In this document: positions 46,738 to 59,883 of the stretch, piece by piece
Layout of the letters: every line of letters starts with the position of its first letter
Numbering within the stretch: position 1 is the first letter of the stretch
Assembly: GCA_025506515.1 (NCBI GenBank)
Contig: CM046443.1
Location: 47,703,272-47,767,271, forward strand
From: Flaveria trinervia
Lineage: Eukaryota; Streptophyta; Magnoliopsida; Asterales; Asteraceae
Reading direction: 5' to 3'
DNA length: 64,000 bases
Translations under genes and position numbers: made by a program
The notes under the pieces: generated by a model
What the model was told of the DNA's origin: nothing
What the model saw: the letters and a program-made list of their open reading frames with translations, nothing else
Database searches by the model: none

Positions 46738-48179
46738 ATGGCATCTAGAGCCGGATATGTGGAATATATGCTTCAAAAGGTCTTGAAAAATTAGTTTTCA
46801 TGGACCTTTTTCAACCCATTAGGGGTTGTTTGGTTGTGGATATATGAATCCCTTATGTTTCAAGGTCTATTCTTGCATGCTTTAGTATGGACCTTGAAAG
46901 ATTTAGATCAAATGGTTGATTGTGTTGTTTGGACAAACCTTAAAGTTTTAGTTTATGTGGCTGAAACTTTAGGGCTGAAATAAGGGGTCATTGTGGTTCT
47001 TGGATGTTGAATATGTTTCTCATTATGGTGCATAACATAGCCTTGGCCTCTTGTGTTGGTTTTGGTTGATTATGTTTTGTCATATTAGTTTGTCTCTTGC
47101 AAGGGTTGTAATTTTGTGTTTTATTGTGTTTGGGTTGTAATTTATTTATTCATTTGGCTATGTAATAAATAGATTAGGTGCATTTCTTTTATTAGAAAAA
47201 TTGTATTAGGATATAATTTTGTAAAAGAAGATGCACAAGATGAAGACTCAAAGAAGGACACAAAAGACATGGACACTTGAAGCTTTGGATGTGATTTCAA
47301 GTGGGAGTTCATGGACACATTTTGATGTGTCATCTCTACCCTTAGGAAAGACCTTATGAACACTTGTGATGGCAAACAAGTGTGGTCAACTTAGTGGCTA
47401 TGGTTATGCACCCATGTTTGTATTTTATGCTTGTTTACATGTTTGTTGTTTGATTGTTTGGTTGATATTTGGATATGCATTACAACTCATTAACAAACTA
47501 ACATGCTGAAAATTTGATAATTCTTTATCATCAAGTATTAATAAAAGGTTATTAAAAGGATTAATGGTTTTAATAAAAGAGGTTTTATTAAAAGTGGACC
47601 ATAGGGTACCTTGTATTTGAAAGCATGCAAACATAAGGTACATAGAGTTTTCTAAACTAAGATTATGAAAACTTAAATTCTTTTTTAAACAAGTTTAACA
47701 CCATCCTTTTGTACAACACTTGAGTCATTTGGAAACTCTTAATGGGATAAAGGTCACCTAACCATTTTGAGGGAACTTGTGATTTGAGGTGGGGATAGCA
47801 TATTTGTGGGATAAAGGTCACCTAACCACTTATGTGGAAAACTCACATGTGTGTGCAAGTAGGGTAACTTGATTTGCAAACCATATTAAATGGATCACCT
47901 ACAATATGGTTTACAAAGGTGTTGATGGGATAAACATGTCGACTATAGATATGATGTTTTAAAGTCGATCCCATACCCTAGAAGTTGCAAAGGGTTGCAA
48001 TTGTCAAAATGTTGACTACCTTGTTAATTTAAATAATGGGATAAAGGTCACCTAACCACTATTTAATGTAACGTTGGATTCTAGATTTTAAAATTGTCTT
48101 AGACACCTAAAAGGGTTTTAATTATTAAAACATGAACAATATCGAAATACTAAAATTGAACTTTGTTATATTTTGTAGA
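46738..48179 (+). other. Primer site and leader of H
   Basis: The variant primer site TGGCATCTAGAGCCGG is at 46739-46754. The leader has three copies of GGGATAAAGGTCACCTAACC at 47744, 47808 and 48038, as in B. No coding region is visible in the 1.4 kb. Confidence 0.7.
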
Positions 48180-49120
48180 TGGCCACCAACAATAATGATA
48201 ACAATGAAATCCCGTCCGCTCACTCACTATCACTAAGGACCATTTTCAAAAGGAGCATCTAAACCATAATAACTTTATTGATTGGTTTCGAAACTTGAGA
48301 ATTGTTCTCAAGCAAGAGAAACAATCATACATATTAGACGTTCCAATTCCCAATCAACCTAGTGAGGATGATGAGGAGGCCTACAATAATTGGGTGAAAT
48401 AAACTGAGGACTCAGTCCAAGTGTCTTGCCTCATGTTGGAAAGTATGACTCCAGATCTCCAAAAGGAGTATGAACATCATGGAGCATACAACATGATAAC
48501 CCAGTTGAAGGAAACGTTCCAACAACAAGCACGGGTTGAGCGCTTCGAAACGGTTCGAGCACTCCATGCGTGTCGTATGGGCGACACCCAATCTGTTTCA
48601 TCTTATGTACTTAAGATGAAAAGCCACATCGACTGCCTCGAAAGGCTAAATTGTCCCGTCTCGAAAGAGTTGGCTACGGATTTGATCCTCAACTCTTTGT
48701 CAAAAAGGTTTGACAACTTTGACATGAACTATAACATGAACGGTGGGACAAGAACATAAGTGAGCTTCACTCTATGCTCAAAACTGCCGAGGCCGCCATG
48801 GGTAAAAGGGTTTTACCCGTTCTTACCATCAATGAGGGTGGGAACAAGAAGAGGCCTCACCTCGTACCCAAGGCAAATATTTCCAAGGGTAAAGAGCATG
48901 TTAGGGGAAAGGGAAAGGGAGTGGGAAGAGCGCTACCACCAAAACCAGCGGAGAAGAAGCAAAAGGTTGCTTCAAATGACCCATGCTTTAAGTGTGGGGA
49001 GATTGGACATTGGGCAAGAAATTGCCCAGTCCATCTCAAAGAGTTGCAAGCAAAGAGGGATGCTGGGCAAACCTCAGGTACAATGTTCATGATCATATTG
49101 ATCTAAATTTAATATCCTCT
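48180..49120 (+). pseudogene. gag: Element H gag
   Basis: The ATG at 48180 matches the B gag start. The N-terminal capsid part has a frameshift near 48250 and a stop at 48402. The segment 48421-48759 is open, with QLKETFQQQARVERFETVRA and a C-terminal capsid FDNFDMNYNMNG. After a one-base slip, 48774-49106 holds a Lys-rich linker and zinc knuckle CFKCGEIGHWARNC (about 48984-49025). It is longer and better preserved than B gag but still broken. Confidence 0.82.
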
Positions 49121-52107
49121 AACACATGGGTATTGGATACGGATGTGGAACTCATATTTGCAACTTATTGCAGGGTTTCAAAAGAAGTAAGGACTTCAAG
49201 AAAGGGGATGTAAGCCTCTACATGGGGAATGAGCAAAGGTTCAAGTTGAAGGCCGAGGGGACTACATCTTGAAGCTTCCAAATGGTTTGGAAGCAATTTT
49301 GAACAATATTTTGTATGCTCCTAGTTTGACTAGGAACATTATTTATGTTGCCCAATTAAGACAATATGGTTATGTTTTGTCATTATTGAGAATAAATTCA
49401 TGTTTCTTAAATGACACGTTTTATTTTAAAGCTATTCCTATAAATGGTATTTATGAATTGGTTCGTGAAAACACATTATATGATAGCTCATGTACCAAAC
49501 CACCACTAAGAAACTCAAATTGGATTTGAGTGATACCTATCTTTGGCATTGCCATCTTGGTCATATATACAAGAAGCGCATACAAACACTTCAAAAGAAC
49601 GGTCTTTTAAAAGCAATGAATATGATTCATTCGATGTATGTGAATCTTGTTTACAAGGTAAAATGACTAAGGCACCGTTTAGTGGCAAGTTCGAACGAGC
49701 AAAAGATTTATTAGGCATCATACATTCGGATGTATGTGGTCCTTTTAAGCCAATGACAGGTACCATGAAAGATACTTCATCACCTTTACCGACGACTATA
49801 GTCGATATGGTTATGTGTACTTGTTAAGACACAAAGATGAAGCTTTTGAAATGTTCAAAATCTTCCAAAATGAAGTTGAAAATCAACTCAACAAGAAAAT
49901 AAAAATTCTCCGCACTAATAGAGGAGGTGAATACCTGAGTGACCCTTTAGAGACCATCTTAGAAGTTGTGGTATTGTCTCACAACTATCTCCACCTGGAA
50001 CACCACAACATAATGGGGTGTCCGAGAGGAGAAATCGAACACTATTAGATATGGTTCGATCTATGATGGCTAGAAGTTCACTGCCTCTATCATTTTGGTG
50101 TTTCCCATTGCTCTCTACGACCCGTATTTTGAATATGGCCCCAACCAAGAAAGTGGAAACGACACCTTTTGAAATATCGCATGGAAGGGTTCCATTGCTG
50201 TCATATTTAAAGGTATGGGGTTGTGAGGCTTATGTTAAGACTCCCACCTCTAACAAGCTAGAAAGCCGTTCCACTAAGTGTATCTTCATTGGATATCGCA
50301 GAGATTCTATGGGATATTATTTCTATGATCCATTGGAACAAAAGGAGTTTGTTGCCAAGAAGGTTGAGTTATTAGAAGCTAAGTTCCTTACGGAACAAAG
50401 TAGCAATTGAACTGTGGATCTTGACGAGGATCAAGAACCACAAACCGATACACGTTTGGTTGATAGTAGCACTCAACAAGAGGATGTTGAGAGTGATCAA
50501 GTGGTTGATCAAAGTACACAGAACGTTCGCAGATCTGGTAGAATTAGTAATCCACCTGAAAGATATGGATTTTTCGTTGATGGATGCTATGTGGTAGATT
50601 CCGATGAACCAACTACCTATCATGATGCAATGTCCAATTTGGATTGTGACAAATGGCTTGAAGCGATGAACGTTGAGATGCAATCCATGTATGACAACCA
50701 AGTGTGGGACTTGGTTGAACCACCTCTTAACTCCAAAATAGTTGGAAGTAAGTGGGTTTTCAAGAAGAAAACCGATATGCATGGAAACTTGGATACTTAT
50801 AAAGCTAGACTTGTAGCAAAAGGTTTCACTCAAACTCAAGGGTTGATTATGATGAGACTTTCTCCAGTTGCAATGCTAAAGTCTATTAGGATATTATTTG
50901 CCATAGCTGCTCATTATGATTATGAGATTTGGCAAATGGATGTCAAAACCGCTTTTCTAAATGGATATCTTGAGGAAGATGCCTATATGGTTCAGCCTGA
51001 AGGTTTTGTCAACTAAAACATCCTAACAAAGTGTGCAAGTTAAAAAAATCAATCTATGGATTGAAGCAAGATCAGGAGTTGGAATCACCATTTTGATGAA
51101 GAATTATCAAATTTGGATTCATCAAAAACACCGATGAAGCATGTATATAAGAAGGCTAGTGGGAGCATCACCATTTTCTTAGTATTGTATGTCGATGACA
51201 TCCTACTATTTGGAAATGACATTCCAACCATGGAAGGTGTAAAAGCCTGGCTTGGAAGCTGTTTCTCTATTAAGGATCCTGGTGAACCCACCTATATTTT
51301 AGGAATAAAGATCTATAGGGATAGATCAAGGCAGTTGATAGGTTTGAATCAAAGTGCATACATTGAAAAGATCTTGAAAAGGTTTAGGATGGAAAACTCT
51401 AAGAAAGGTACCGTACCTACGAAAGGTATCCCATATGCATCTGCTATAGGATCCGTTATGTATGCAATGATATGCACTAGACCGATGTGTCATGCGCTTT
51501 GAGCATGACAAGCCGATACCAACAAAATCCTAGAAACAGTCATTGGATGGCTGTTAAGAACATACTCAAGTACCTAAGGAGGACCAAGATATGTTCCTAA
51601 TCTATGGATCTGGTGAGGAGGAACTCGTAGTAAAGGGTTACATGGATGCGAGTTTCTAAACTGATCGCGATGATTTACGATCATAATCGGGGTACATTTT
51701 CATCTTGAATGGAGGAGCAATCTCTTGGAAGAGCTCTAAGCAAGATGTGGTGGCATTATCAACTACAGAGTTAGAATACATTGCCGCTTCATTAGCAGCT
51801 CAGGAAGCTGCATGGTTAAAGAAGTTCATTTCCGATCTAGGGGTGGTCCCTTCCAATCAGGACCCCTAGAAATTCTTTGTGATAACGAGGGTGCGATTGC
51901 TCAAATCAAGGAACCCGGTGCACATCAGAAGACTAGGCACATTGAACGAAGATTAACTACATAAGAGATGAAGTTGAAAAGGGGAAGATATGTATTCGCA
52001 AAGTTCACACGGATCAAAACATTACGGATCCACTCACGAAGCTTCTTGAAAAGGCGAAGCATGAAAGTCCTGCTTGTGCCATGGGACTTCGATATTCAAG
52101 TGACTAG
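49121..52107 (+). pseudogene. pol: Element H pol: protease, integrase, RT, RNase H
   Basis: A frameshift directly after WVLDT destroys the protease active site near 49130. Pre-integrase CHLGH is present near 49550. The integrase (49543-50410) has HSDVCGPFKPMTG, a slip in the core, then GYYFYDPLEQKEFVAKKVE. RT is open 50414-51016 (KWVFKKKTDMHGNLDTYKAR, QMDVKTAFLNGYLEED) and then shifts. The catalytic YVDDILLFGND at 51189 is intact. A segment of about 40 bases present in B before the GIPYAS motif is missing at 51421. RNase H ends at the TAG at 52105-52107. Confidence 0.86.
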
Positions 52108-52883
52108 ATTTGATCTTTAATTTCTTTAATGAGATATTGTAACCCTTATTACTTGAATGTATTATTCTGTTATAATAATTCAACTAATATTCCTATTTTG
52201 CATGTTTAAAATCCATGAGTAAATTGTTTACTCAGAATGTCCGTAGCAGTTCATGCTTATGGGAACAAGTATGAAGGTAATGCTATTATAAACTTGGACT
52301 GGTAGATACATATGGATGGATATGGAGCAAAAGGTTGTTGCCAAAGTTCATAGGTATTTGTTGGATGCAAATATTAGACTGACCTCCATCTCAAATATAC
52401 TACATGGAATCTTCCTAATTGATCATAAGTAATTTTGAGTAAAGGCGAACATCATTTGGTATCCTCTGACCTGAGATACATATTAGGTCTTGATATTTAC
52501 TGAATATTATATTTTGACTTAGCTCTTCGCTATCCTGAACATGGCAGTACATAAGTCTGAGTTCAAGTATGATATAAGGTAATTGTGAGAGACGTATGTT
52601 GTCAAGATGGGATTTGTCCCTCTTATTCGTTGAGAGTAAGATGTCGAAGGCCTCATAAAGTTAAATCAATAGAGAATGATCACTCTATGTCTCTAGGATT
52701 TAACATGATATCTATGACAAAAGGATAGATGATTGGTTCACCTAAAGCCTTTCAAGTATGGTACTTGAAGGGGATGATGTTATTGAATGGCACTTAGTCA
52801 TATGTATTAAGGGTAGTAAACCGTTGTTAGGCGGTATTTACTGCTTGCATCAATCTTCTATGAATCTTGTGCAAGTGGGAGAT
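52108..52883 (+). other. H 3' untranslated region and polypurine tract
   Basis: Noncoding and homologous to B 9687-10460. AAGTGGGAGAT at 52873-52883 is the polypurine tract directly before the LTR. Confidence 0.7.
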
Positions 52884-53820
52884 TGTTGGACCTTATATGC
52901 CCAAGACACGTTCAAGATTGATGTGGTTAGTACGTTATGATCCAAGTCGGGTCATATCCAATAACAAGCTATACAAACACCAATTAGTATTTATTTTGAT
53001 AAGATCAAACAAATAAATATTAACACCAATTAGAAAATTGGTTTTCTAATACTATACTTTTGTAAAAGAACAACATTGTATTTTGTTTTGTTCATGAGAG
53101 ATTATTTGTTTTATTATTTTAGTTAGTTAAATAATAACAAATAAATGGGTGTTATTGTTATAAAATTAAAAGAATTTTTAATTTCATAAAAATCAAGGGC
53201 TAGGTGTGTAGTTTTATAGAAACAAAATTGGGGGAAATTCGCCGCCCCTTGTGTGTGGGGTGTTTTGTTTTGTCTTGTCTTATGGAAGACTAGAAGACTA
53301 CACACTTAGACTTTCCCTCATAACACACCTTGCTCTACACATACATAAGATTTTCTCCCAAAACAAGGTGCATTTCGGATCATACAAGCAAAGAGGAGAG
53401 CTGAAAATTTCGTTTTGTTGGCTGCCCTTCAAGAGCTTCTTGTAGATTTCCGATTGTACATGAGGCTTTGTTCTTGTGTTTTTACTTCCTAACAAGTAAG
53501 GTGTTTGCTAAGCTTGTGGGTATACAAGCTTGAGGTCTTCTCTTTTGAGGGTAGACATTCAAGGACATCACCATCTTCATTCTTTCATCTACAACATCTA
53601 GTGCAAGAAAGGTTGTTTCTTGTTCACCCTTTGGTTGATTGTTTTGTTTAATAGCATAGTGTTTCACATATATTGTTGATCCTTGTTTTGGGTTTTTGTT
53701 TATGCTTCAAATGTTGAAATTTTGCAGAATGTTATAACATGTTAAGTCTCTTCTTCTACTGCGTTTTATAAGTTTAAAATGGTTAAACTAGCTTTGATTA
53801 ACTTGTTTCAAAACCCAACA
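52884..53820 (+). repeat. 3' LTR of H
   Basis: 937 bp, TGTTGGACCTTA to CCCAACA, followed by the CTCCA target duplication and E pol. Confidence 0.92.
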
Positions 53821-53825
53821 CTCCA

Positions 53826-55454
53826 AACATCTTGCCTTTATCCCAGATTTTCAAACTTTGAAAGATGATCCTCATGATAACTTATTGGATCTATCACTGA
53901 TGGAGTTCGGATGCAAAGTCAATCTGGTTTGATAATATTTTCTCTTTTCTTGCTTTATCTCTCAAATTGTCCCGAAAAACAATGCATGCCGCTCTCGAGG
54001 ATCCTTGTGTGTAGAATCAATGCAATTGGAGCTTCAACAATTCAGAAAACTCAAAGTATTAACTTGGGTTGACTTACCTCCAAACAAATGCCCAATTGGT
54101 ATGAAATGAGTTTTTAAGAACAAAACCAAATGATCGTGGTGTTGTGGTGCGTAACAGGTCAAGATTGGTTGTACAAGGATTTGCTCAAGAAGAAGGGATC
54201 GACTATACTAATGTTTTGCTCCTGTTGCCCGTCTTAAAGCAATAAGGATTTTTCTCGCTCATCTGCTCATAAACAATTCAAGGTCTATCAAATGGATGTC
54301 AAGTGTGCTTTCATTTATGCAGACATGATGAGGAGATATATGTGCCAACCACCAGGTTTTGAGGATCCTGATTTTCTAGATAAGTCTTTAAGCTTGATAA
54401 ATCTTTATGGTCTTCATCAAGCACCTAGGATCTGGTATGAGACCCTAACATAGTACCTGTTAAGCAATAGTTTCTCTCGTGGCACCATCGATATGACTCT
54501 ATTCAAGAGAGAAGTGAATGGTGAAATGTTATTGTCCAAGTTAATGTCGACGATATTATTTTTAGCTCCACCACTTCACAATTATGTGGGTAGTTTGAAG
54601 AAGTGATGCGTAATCGGTTGAATGAGTATGATGGGGGACATGGCTTTTTTTTCTTGGATTACAAGTGGAACAAAAGCCAGAAGGCATTCTCATTCATCAG
54701 GAGAAGTATATTAAAGAATGTTGAAGAAGTTCATGATGGATGACGTGTCTCTGAAATGACTCCTTTTACTGCTCAAACATCTCTCACTCTTGATGAGAAC
54801 GGGAAACCTGTTGATCCTCATCTCTACACATTCCCTTATGTATGTTACTGCAAGTCATCCTCACTTACTTTTGCTGTCGGATATTGTGCTCGATACCGGT
54901 CGGCCCCAAAAGAGTCTCATGGAAAAGCTGTCAAGAGAATTTCTCGTTATCTCAAAGGCTCCTCTCGTTTAGGTCTTTGGTATCCCTATGGTGGGGATTT
55001 TGATTTACATGCTTATTCTGATAGTGATTCTTTAGTTGCAGGTTAAACAGAAATCAGTAACCGGAGGTTGTCAATACCTGGTCAATTGTCTCGTCTCATG
55101 GCAGAGCAAGAAACAATCCACTGTTTCCCTCTCTATAGGGGAAGCAGAATACATTGTTGCCTCAAGTTATTGTTAACAAGTTCTTTGGATACAACACTAG
55201 ATGATTGACTATGTAATCAATTTTCTCCACACCCGTTGTTTTGTGACAACCAGCAGCCATCGGGATTGCAAAAAATCATGTTCATCATTCTCGAAACAAG
55301 CACTTCGAAACACGGATTCATGCAATTCATGATGCCATTTTTCGATATTATTCCTATTGACTCTAAAAATCAAAAGGCAGATCTTTCACAAAAAAAATTT
55401 GATAAACCTCGTTTTTATGAATTGATCTCTATGCTAGGGCTAATATCCTTTTAA
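53826..55454 (+). pseudogene. pol: Element E pol, part 3: RT and RNase H
   Basis: RT starts at about 53975, with NRSRLVVQGFAQEEGIDYTN near 54150. The catalytic motif at about 54543 reads NVDDIIF, keeping both aspartates but with Asn for Tyr. Many frameshifts follow. RNase H runs from about 54900 (GLWYPYGGDFDLHAYSDSDS) to FDKPRFYELISMLGLISF ending at 55454. The RT is much more decayed than in A or C. Confidence 0.82.
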
Positions 55455-57307
55455 CCCTCTTTTCTTTTCTCTTTTTTATTAAAAATAAAGGGGTTTCTCT
55501 AAATAAAACTTTGGGGGAGTGTTTATAAGTTAAAATAATAAATAAACTGGGAATTGGATTTGAAACGACAAGAAATGACTGTATATCTGCTGGATATGCT
55601 CGTTTGTGCATGATTGGCATTTAAAATGAGAAATGATAGAACTAATGCTACTCTCTGATTTACATCTTATTTTAATTTCAAATAAATGAAAATTAAACAG
55701 ATTCTTTTAAAAGATATGCTTGGTAGACTCAACCTAAAAATAAAGTAGACAACAACATTATGATTTAAATAAAAATATTCGCTTAAGGATGTCTGGATTT
55801 ACTCAATCATTTTAGCTGCACGGAAACTAAGTCTCGACAAAAAACAGATTGAGAATTGATCGTTCTCATATCATGATACACATTTTATAAGTCTTATCTC
55901 TAAATCATGTCTTATGTATTTATGTGTCTTGTACTTGTGCTTTTCTCCTCTGCTGTACGGCAGTACTGACCTGGAGTGATGATCTCCTCTGTTGTACGGT
56001 AGTACTAACCTGGTGCTCTCATCGGCACATTTTTAAATGGTTATCTCCCCGTTATACGTGAGTATACCCTGGAGCTCTCACCATCTTGATCTAAGATGTA
56101 TTAAATCATCCAAACGATGAATTCATCACAAAATGAAATATTCTGTTGATTATCTCTTACACCGATCCGTTCAAGACTTGTTCAAAAGATCGTATCAAAA
56201 TTCAAGAAATCCTGAGGTTGGGTGAGCATTTTTGCCAAATGTTTGTGGGGTCCTATCATTCTAAAGCATCTAATCGAACCTTAACAAATTATCTGATATT
56301 TGTTGAAAGCAATAAGGTATGGGTTTGATTGGACAAATATATCAGCAATCGTTATTTGATATGTTTGAGGTTTCAACTGTTCCTTTAATGACTGTGATCA
56401 GATTCATTATCAGTATGATCTCATTGGCGGTCAATGATTAATTCAGCTCTATGCTACCACATATCTTGAGGATGTGATCTTTGATTAATTTAGATATCAG
56501 CTTTTGTTTTTAATATTAAAAAAAAGTTCGGCGGAACTATAATTTCACTACTTGTTTCGCTAGACGAAATTGCAATTTCGCTAAGCATTCTCATCCTGTG
56601 CGATGTCTTTTTGATCTGAGTTTCATGTGACGAAATTAGAACTTCGCTGAGCGAAACTATAGCAAAACTATAGATTCGTCTGACGAAACTATTGTTTCGC
56701 TTGCTACGAAACTATAAGCTATTTAAGTCATTTTGAGAATTAATCTCTCACTTTCGCACTATCGACCTCCGTGACCCTCTCATACGTTTTTGTGATTCTG
56801 AGTTTTCGATACTGATTGATTGTAGATTCTAGTTCGCAAGTGAGTCTCAAACTTAGGACCATCATATAATCTTTTTTGTAGTATCACATTATGGGTATAT
56901 TGATCGAGACTCTTCGGTACCTTCGCTGTTCTTCGAGCCAAACTACCGTCCAGCGAAACTGAACGAATGTTCTTGATTTCTCAGCGAAACCATAAGGTTA
57001 TGCTGTTGTCGTGCACTTAATAGTTTCGCTTGCTATTTTTCAGTTTTGCTATGGCGAATCTATTGTTTCGGCTTGTCGAATCTACCTCACTGTTTGGGCG
57101 AAACTGGTGTGGTCTTGCTGGCGAAACCTATGCTTTCGCCTGCCGAAATTAAATCTCATCCTGAGAAACTATAATTCTGCCAGCGAATTTAGTTTTTGAT
57201 TTTTATTTTTTCTTTTTTCTTTTATTCTATTTTATATTGTTTTATTCTTATTATTCTTATTACTTTAAATTTTTATTAATCTAATTTTATTTGTATCTCA
57301 GGTTTAG
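55455..57307 (+). promoter_or_regulatory. E pol-aORF spacer: internal polypurine tract, triple repeat, palindromic words
   Basis: No coding region is visible. CTTTGGGGGAGTG at about 55510-55522 is an internal polypurine tract. Three diverged copies of a phrase with a GTACGGCAGTACTGACCTGG-like core lie at about 55945-56085. From 56525 to 57190 there are about fifteen GCGAAACT, TTTCGCT or variant words in both orientations. A CTATAAGCTATTTAAG TATA-like box lies at about 56709. The aORF ATG follows at 57308. Promoter function is inferred. Confidence 0.5.
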
Positions 57308-59870
57308 ATGGCTAATCTAATGTTCGATGAGAGAAACAACATCACTGCCATTCTGGATGATACACATCCTAAAGTTGTGGGGTTAGAGACTGTATTCGGT
57401 GCTGTAGAGATGCCCTATCGCTTACGCTATCTCTCATTCTACTACTATATATGATCTATACATCAAAAAGACTTTTGGAGATCTGCTAAGTATGATACAA
57501 GAGGGAAACCCAAAGGATATGTCAAAGTCTTAGAGAATGAGGTGACTATCACTGTTGAGATAGTTTGAAGGATTCTAATGCTAGAGGAGGATTCCGACGA
57601 AAGGTTACTATGTATTATTCTGAGGTGTTCACAGCATTCAGGAGCATGGGGTATGAGGGGCCAGCTTTTGGTTCCCAAAAAGAGATCAAGAAGTCATTTA
57701 TCTCAAAGGATTGGAGATTCATTGCCCACATCTTCATTATGTGTTTAGATCACTGTAAAGGTAGATCAGATGGGCTTACATTGATTGGGCAAAAGCTATG
57801 GTGTTATTCTACAGGGGGAAAAGGCAAACATTGCGAGGCTAATTTGCCTGCATGGATGAGAATGTGATGGCCCTGAAGAAGGATAAGTGGCTTTGTATCC
57901 TCGATTTCTTCAGATGATCTTTGATGACTTAATCCAAATGTACCAAGACACGGGGAGGTGAAAAGGTTGGTGTAGATGAACCCACATATCTTTGCAGACT
58001 GATGTGTTATCCGACATAACTTTAGTGGGAAGATCACCCATCTTTGGGAAAACATTTACCCACCGAGAGATGAAAGTACGTTAGAAGGGTGGACGAGTCG
58101 GACAATAAATGAGCTGAAGAAACTAGAGCACAACATATGACTACTAAAAAGTGAAAGAGATATTCCAAAGAGAAAGATTATGATTTTGAAGAAGAAGTAA
58201 TGAAAGGGATGAAGAGATAAGGGTAGAAAAGGAGAAGAGATCGAAGAAGAAAGCTGCTATAGCAGATTCAGAGAGGAGAACTAAACAGAAACATCAAGCA
58301 ATTACTGAAACTCCAAAGAGGGAAGAAAGAGGAAACTGAGATGAGGATATGATTCGTAACCTTAACATTTTCTAGCAAATGAACTGAGCATGTAAAGACC
58401 AAACTTACCAATCAAGAGATACGGGAGAAGCAAAAAATAAGAGATATGGTGAATGAAGAAGATGCTTGTTGATCAAAATTTTCTGCTGAAGAAGTTGTTT
58501 GAGGAGATTGCTCAACTGAGAGCTGCTGGTGGGTTGCCTAATCAACTAACTCAATCTGAGTTAGATGGTTTGACTGATACTTCAAATACCTGTTCTGAAC
58601 GTGGTACTTCATCTAGGGTAGGAGAAGGCACATTGGTGCAGCACTGCTAGTGTTGAAGATGGTGAAGTAAGAAATGAAGATGCTAGAAGGGAGAATGAAG
58701 AAGAAATTTAGGAGGCTAGTTTTACAAACATGGAATTTCATGTGGAAAAGGATCTAGTTGGAGAAGAGGTGGTCAAGGGAGAAGTCGGTTGACAGAGATG
58801 GTGAGAAAGGAAATGGACAATTGATGAAGAAGAGGATAATGAACAACTAGAAGATTATGATTCTAAACCAAAATTCTATGAAGTTAAGAAGAGGCCATTG
58901 ATATTGTAGCCAAGAAGGGAGAGCTTGAAGAAGATGTTTTTGGAGATGGATAAAGCTGACTGGTTTATTAAAGAGATGGAGCCCGAAGAACTAACTCCCT
59001 TTTCCAACACATGGAAGGGTTGAGCAAGAAGGAGGCTGATAAGAGGATAATAATTTGGTGCTATAACCTCGGCCTCAAAATGCTCATGATAAAGAGGAGA
59101 GGGGATGGACTTAGCTACATGCATAAGAGGAAGGCATTGAAGACCTCGCCTAAATAGGATCTGAGGCGGTTGGCTGCTCTGCCATTACTAAATGCAAATC
59201 TATGGGAACGAGCCACACTTTTGGAGAAAGAGATTCAGAATGGTCTAAATGACAACTTTGAGGCTTTTGGATACATGAAGGCTCATAGAAACGCTTAAAG
59301 AGAGACAAGGATTGGGAGACTAGCAAGGAAAGGATCATACTAGGAGTAAAGCCTCCAAAGACAGTGAATAGAGTGAGGTTAGCTATCCCCTTCCCCAACA
59401 GTTATAGAATTTTGAGAAATGGTTCTATGATAACAACACGGGGGAGGATGTGATAAGAATGAAGAATGACAAAGAATTCAAGGTATACGATCCTATGGAG
59501 CTCTTTAGTTTCTGTGATGAAGACTTACTAGTTTTATGTGAGAACCATATCAGGCTGGGGCAAGAGAAGAGACAAGAAAGGAAGCCAGCCTGATTATGAC
59601 TGTGGCAAACAAGATTAGAGGAGTGAGAGCTGAAGTGAAAAGGCTTGAAGAGCGTAAGGGGCTCAAGATGATCTGGACATGGATATACAAGATTTGACAA
59701 GATAGTTTGGGCAGGCTAGTGCTCATCCAGAAGGGGTTGTGAACCAGGAAGAGACCATGGAGAATTATTTTCTAAAGCCCATGAGGAAGATGTTGCAGGA
59801 GGTGCTGAAGACAAATCAAGGGCAACGGAGGATACTGGTGTTGAAGACGAGTGAAGGTGGTGAGTTCCAA
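57308..59870 (+). pseudogene. Element E additional ORF (aORF)
   Basis: The ATG at 57308 (MANLMFDERNNITAILDD) is the first ATG after the motif cluster. The opening frame stops at 57450. The N-terminal domain continues in other frames at 57565-57860, with FRSMGYEGPAFGSQKE and FIAHIFIMCLDHCKGRSDGL, matching MGYEG and K-Y-L-L-H-V in the C aORF. Lys/Glu-rich coiled-coil-like sequence follows (58090-58700), then an acidic region and a poorly preserved C-terminal part to about 59870. It is heavily frameshifted, and its function is unknown. Confidence 0.62.
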
Positions 59871-59883
59871 CCTAAGGGAGTAT
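59871..59883 (+). promoter_or_regulatory. Terminal polypurine tract of E
   Basis: CCTAAGGGAGTAT directly precedes the 3' LTR start TGAAGATCATG, a decayed form of the A tract TTAGGGGGAGTAT. Confidence 0.7.

Larger units (their letters stand above)
45805..53820 (+). mobile_element. Element H: Ty1/copia, complete sister copy of B
   Basis: About 8.0 kb flanked by CTCCA (45800-45804 and 53821-53825), with two full LTRs starting TGTTGGACCTTA and ending CCCAACA. Leader, gag, pol and 3' region align with B throughout. H keeps YVDD in RT and reads through the gag position where B has a stop, but it has its own frameshifts. It is inserted in the E integrase-RT linker. Confidence 0.92.
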
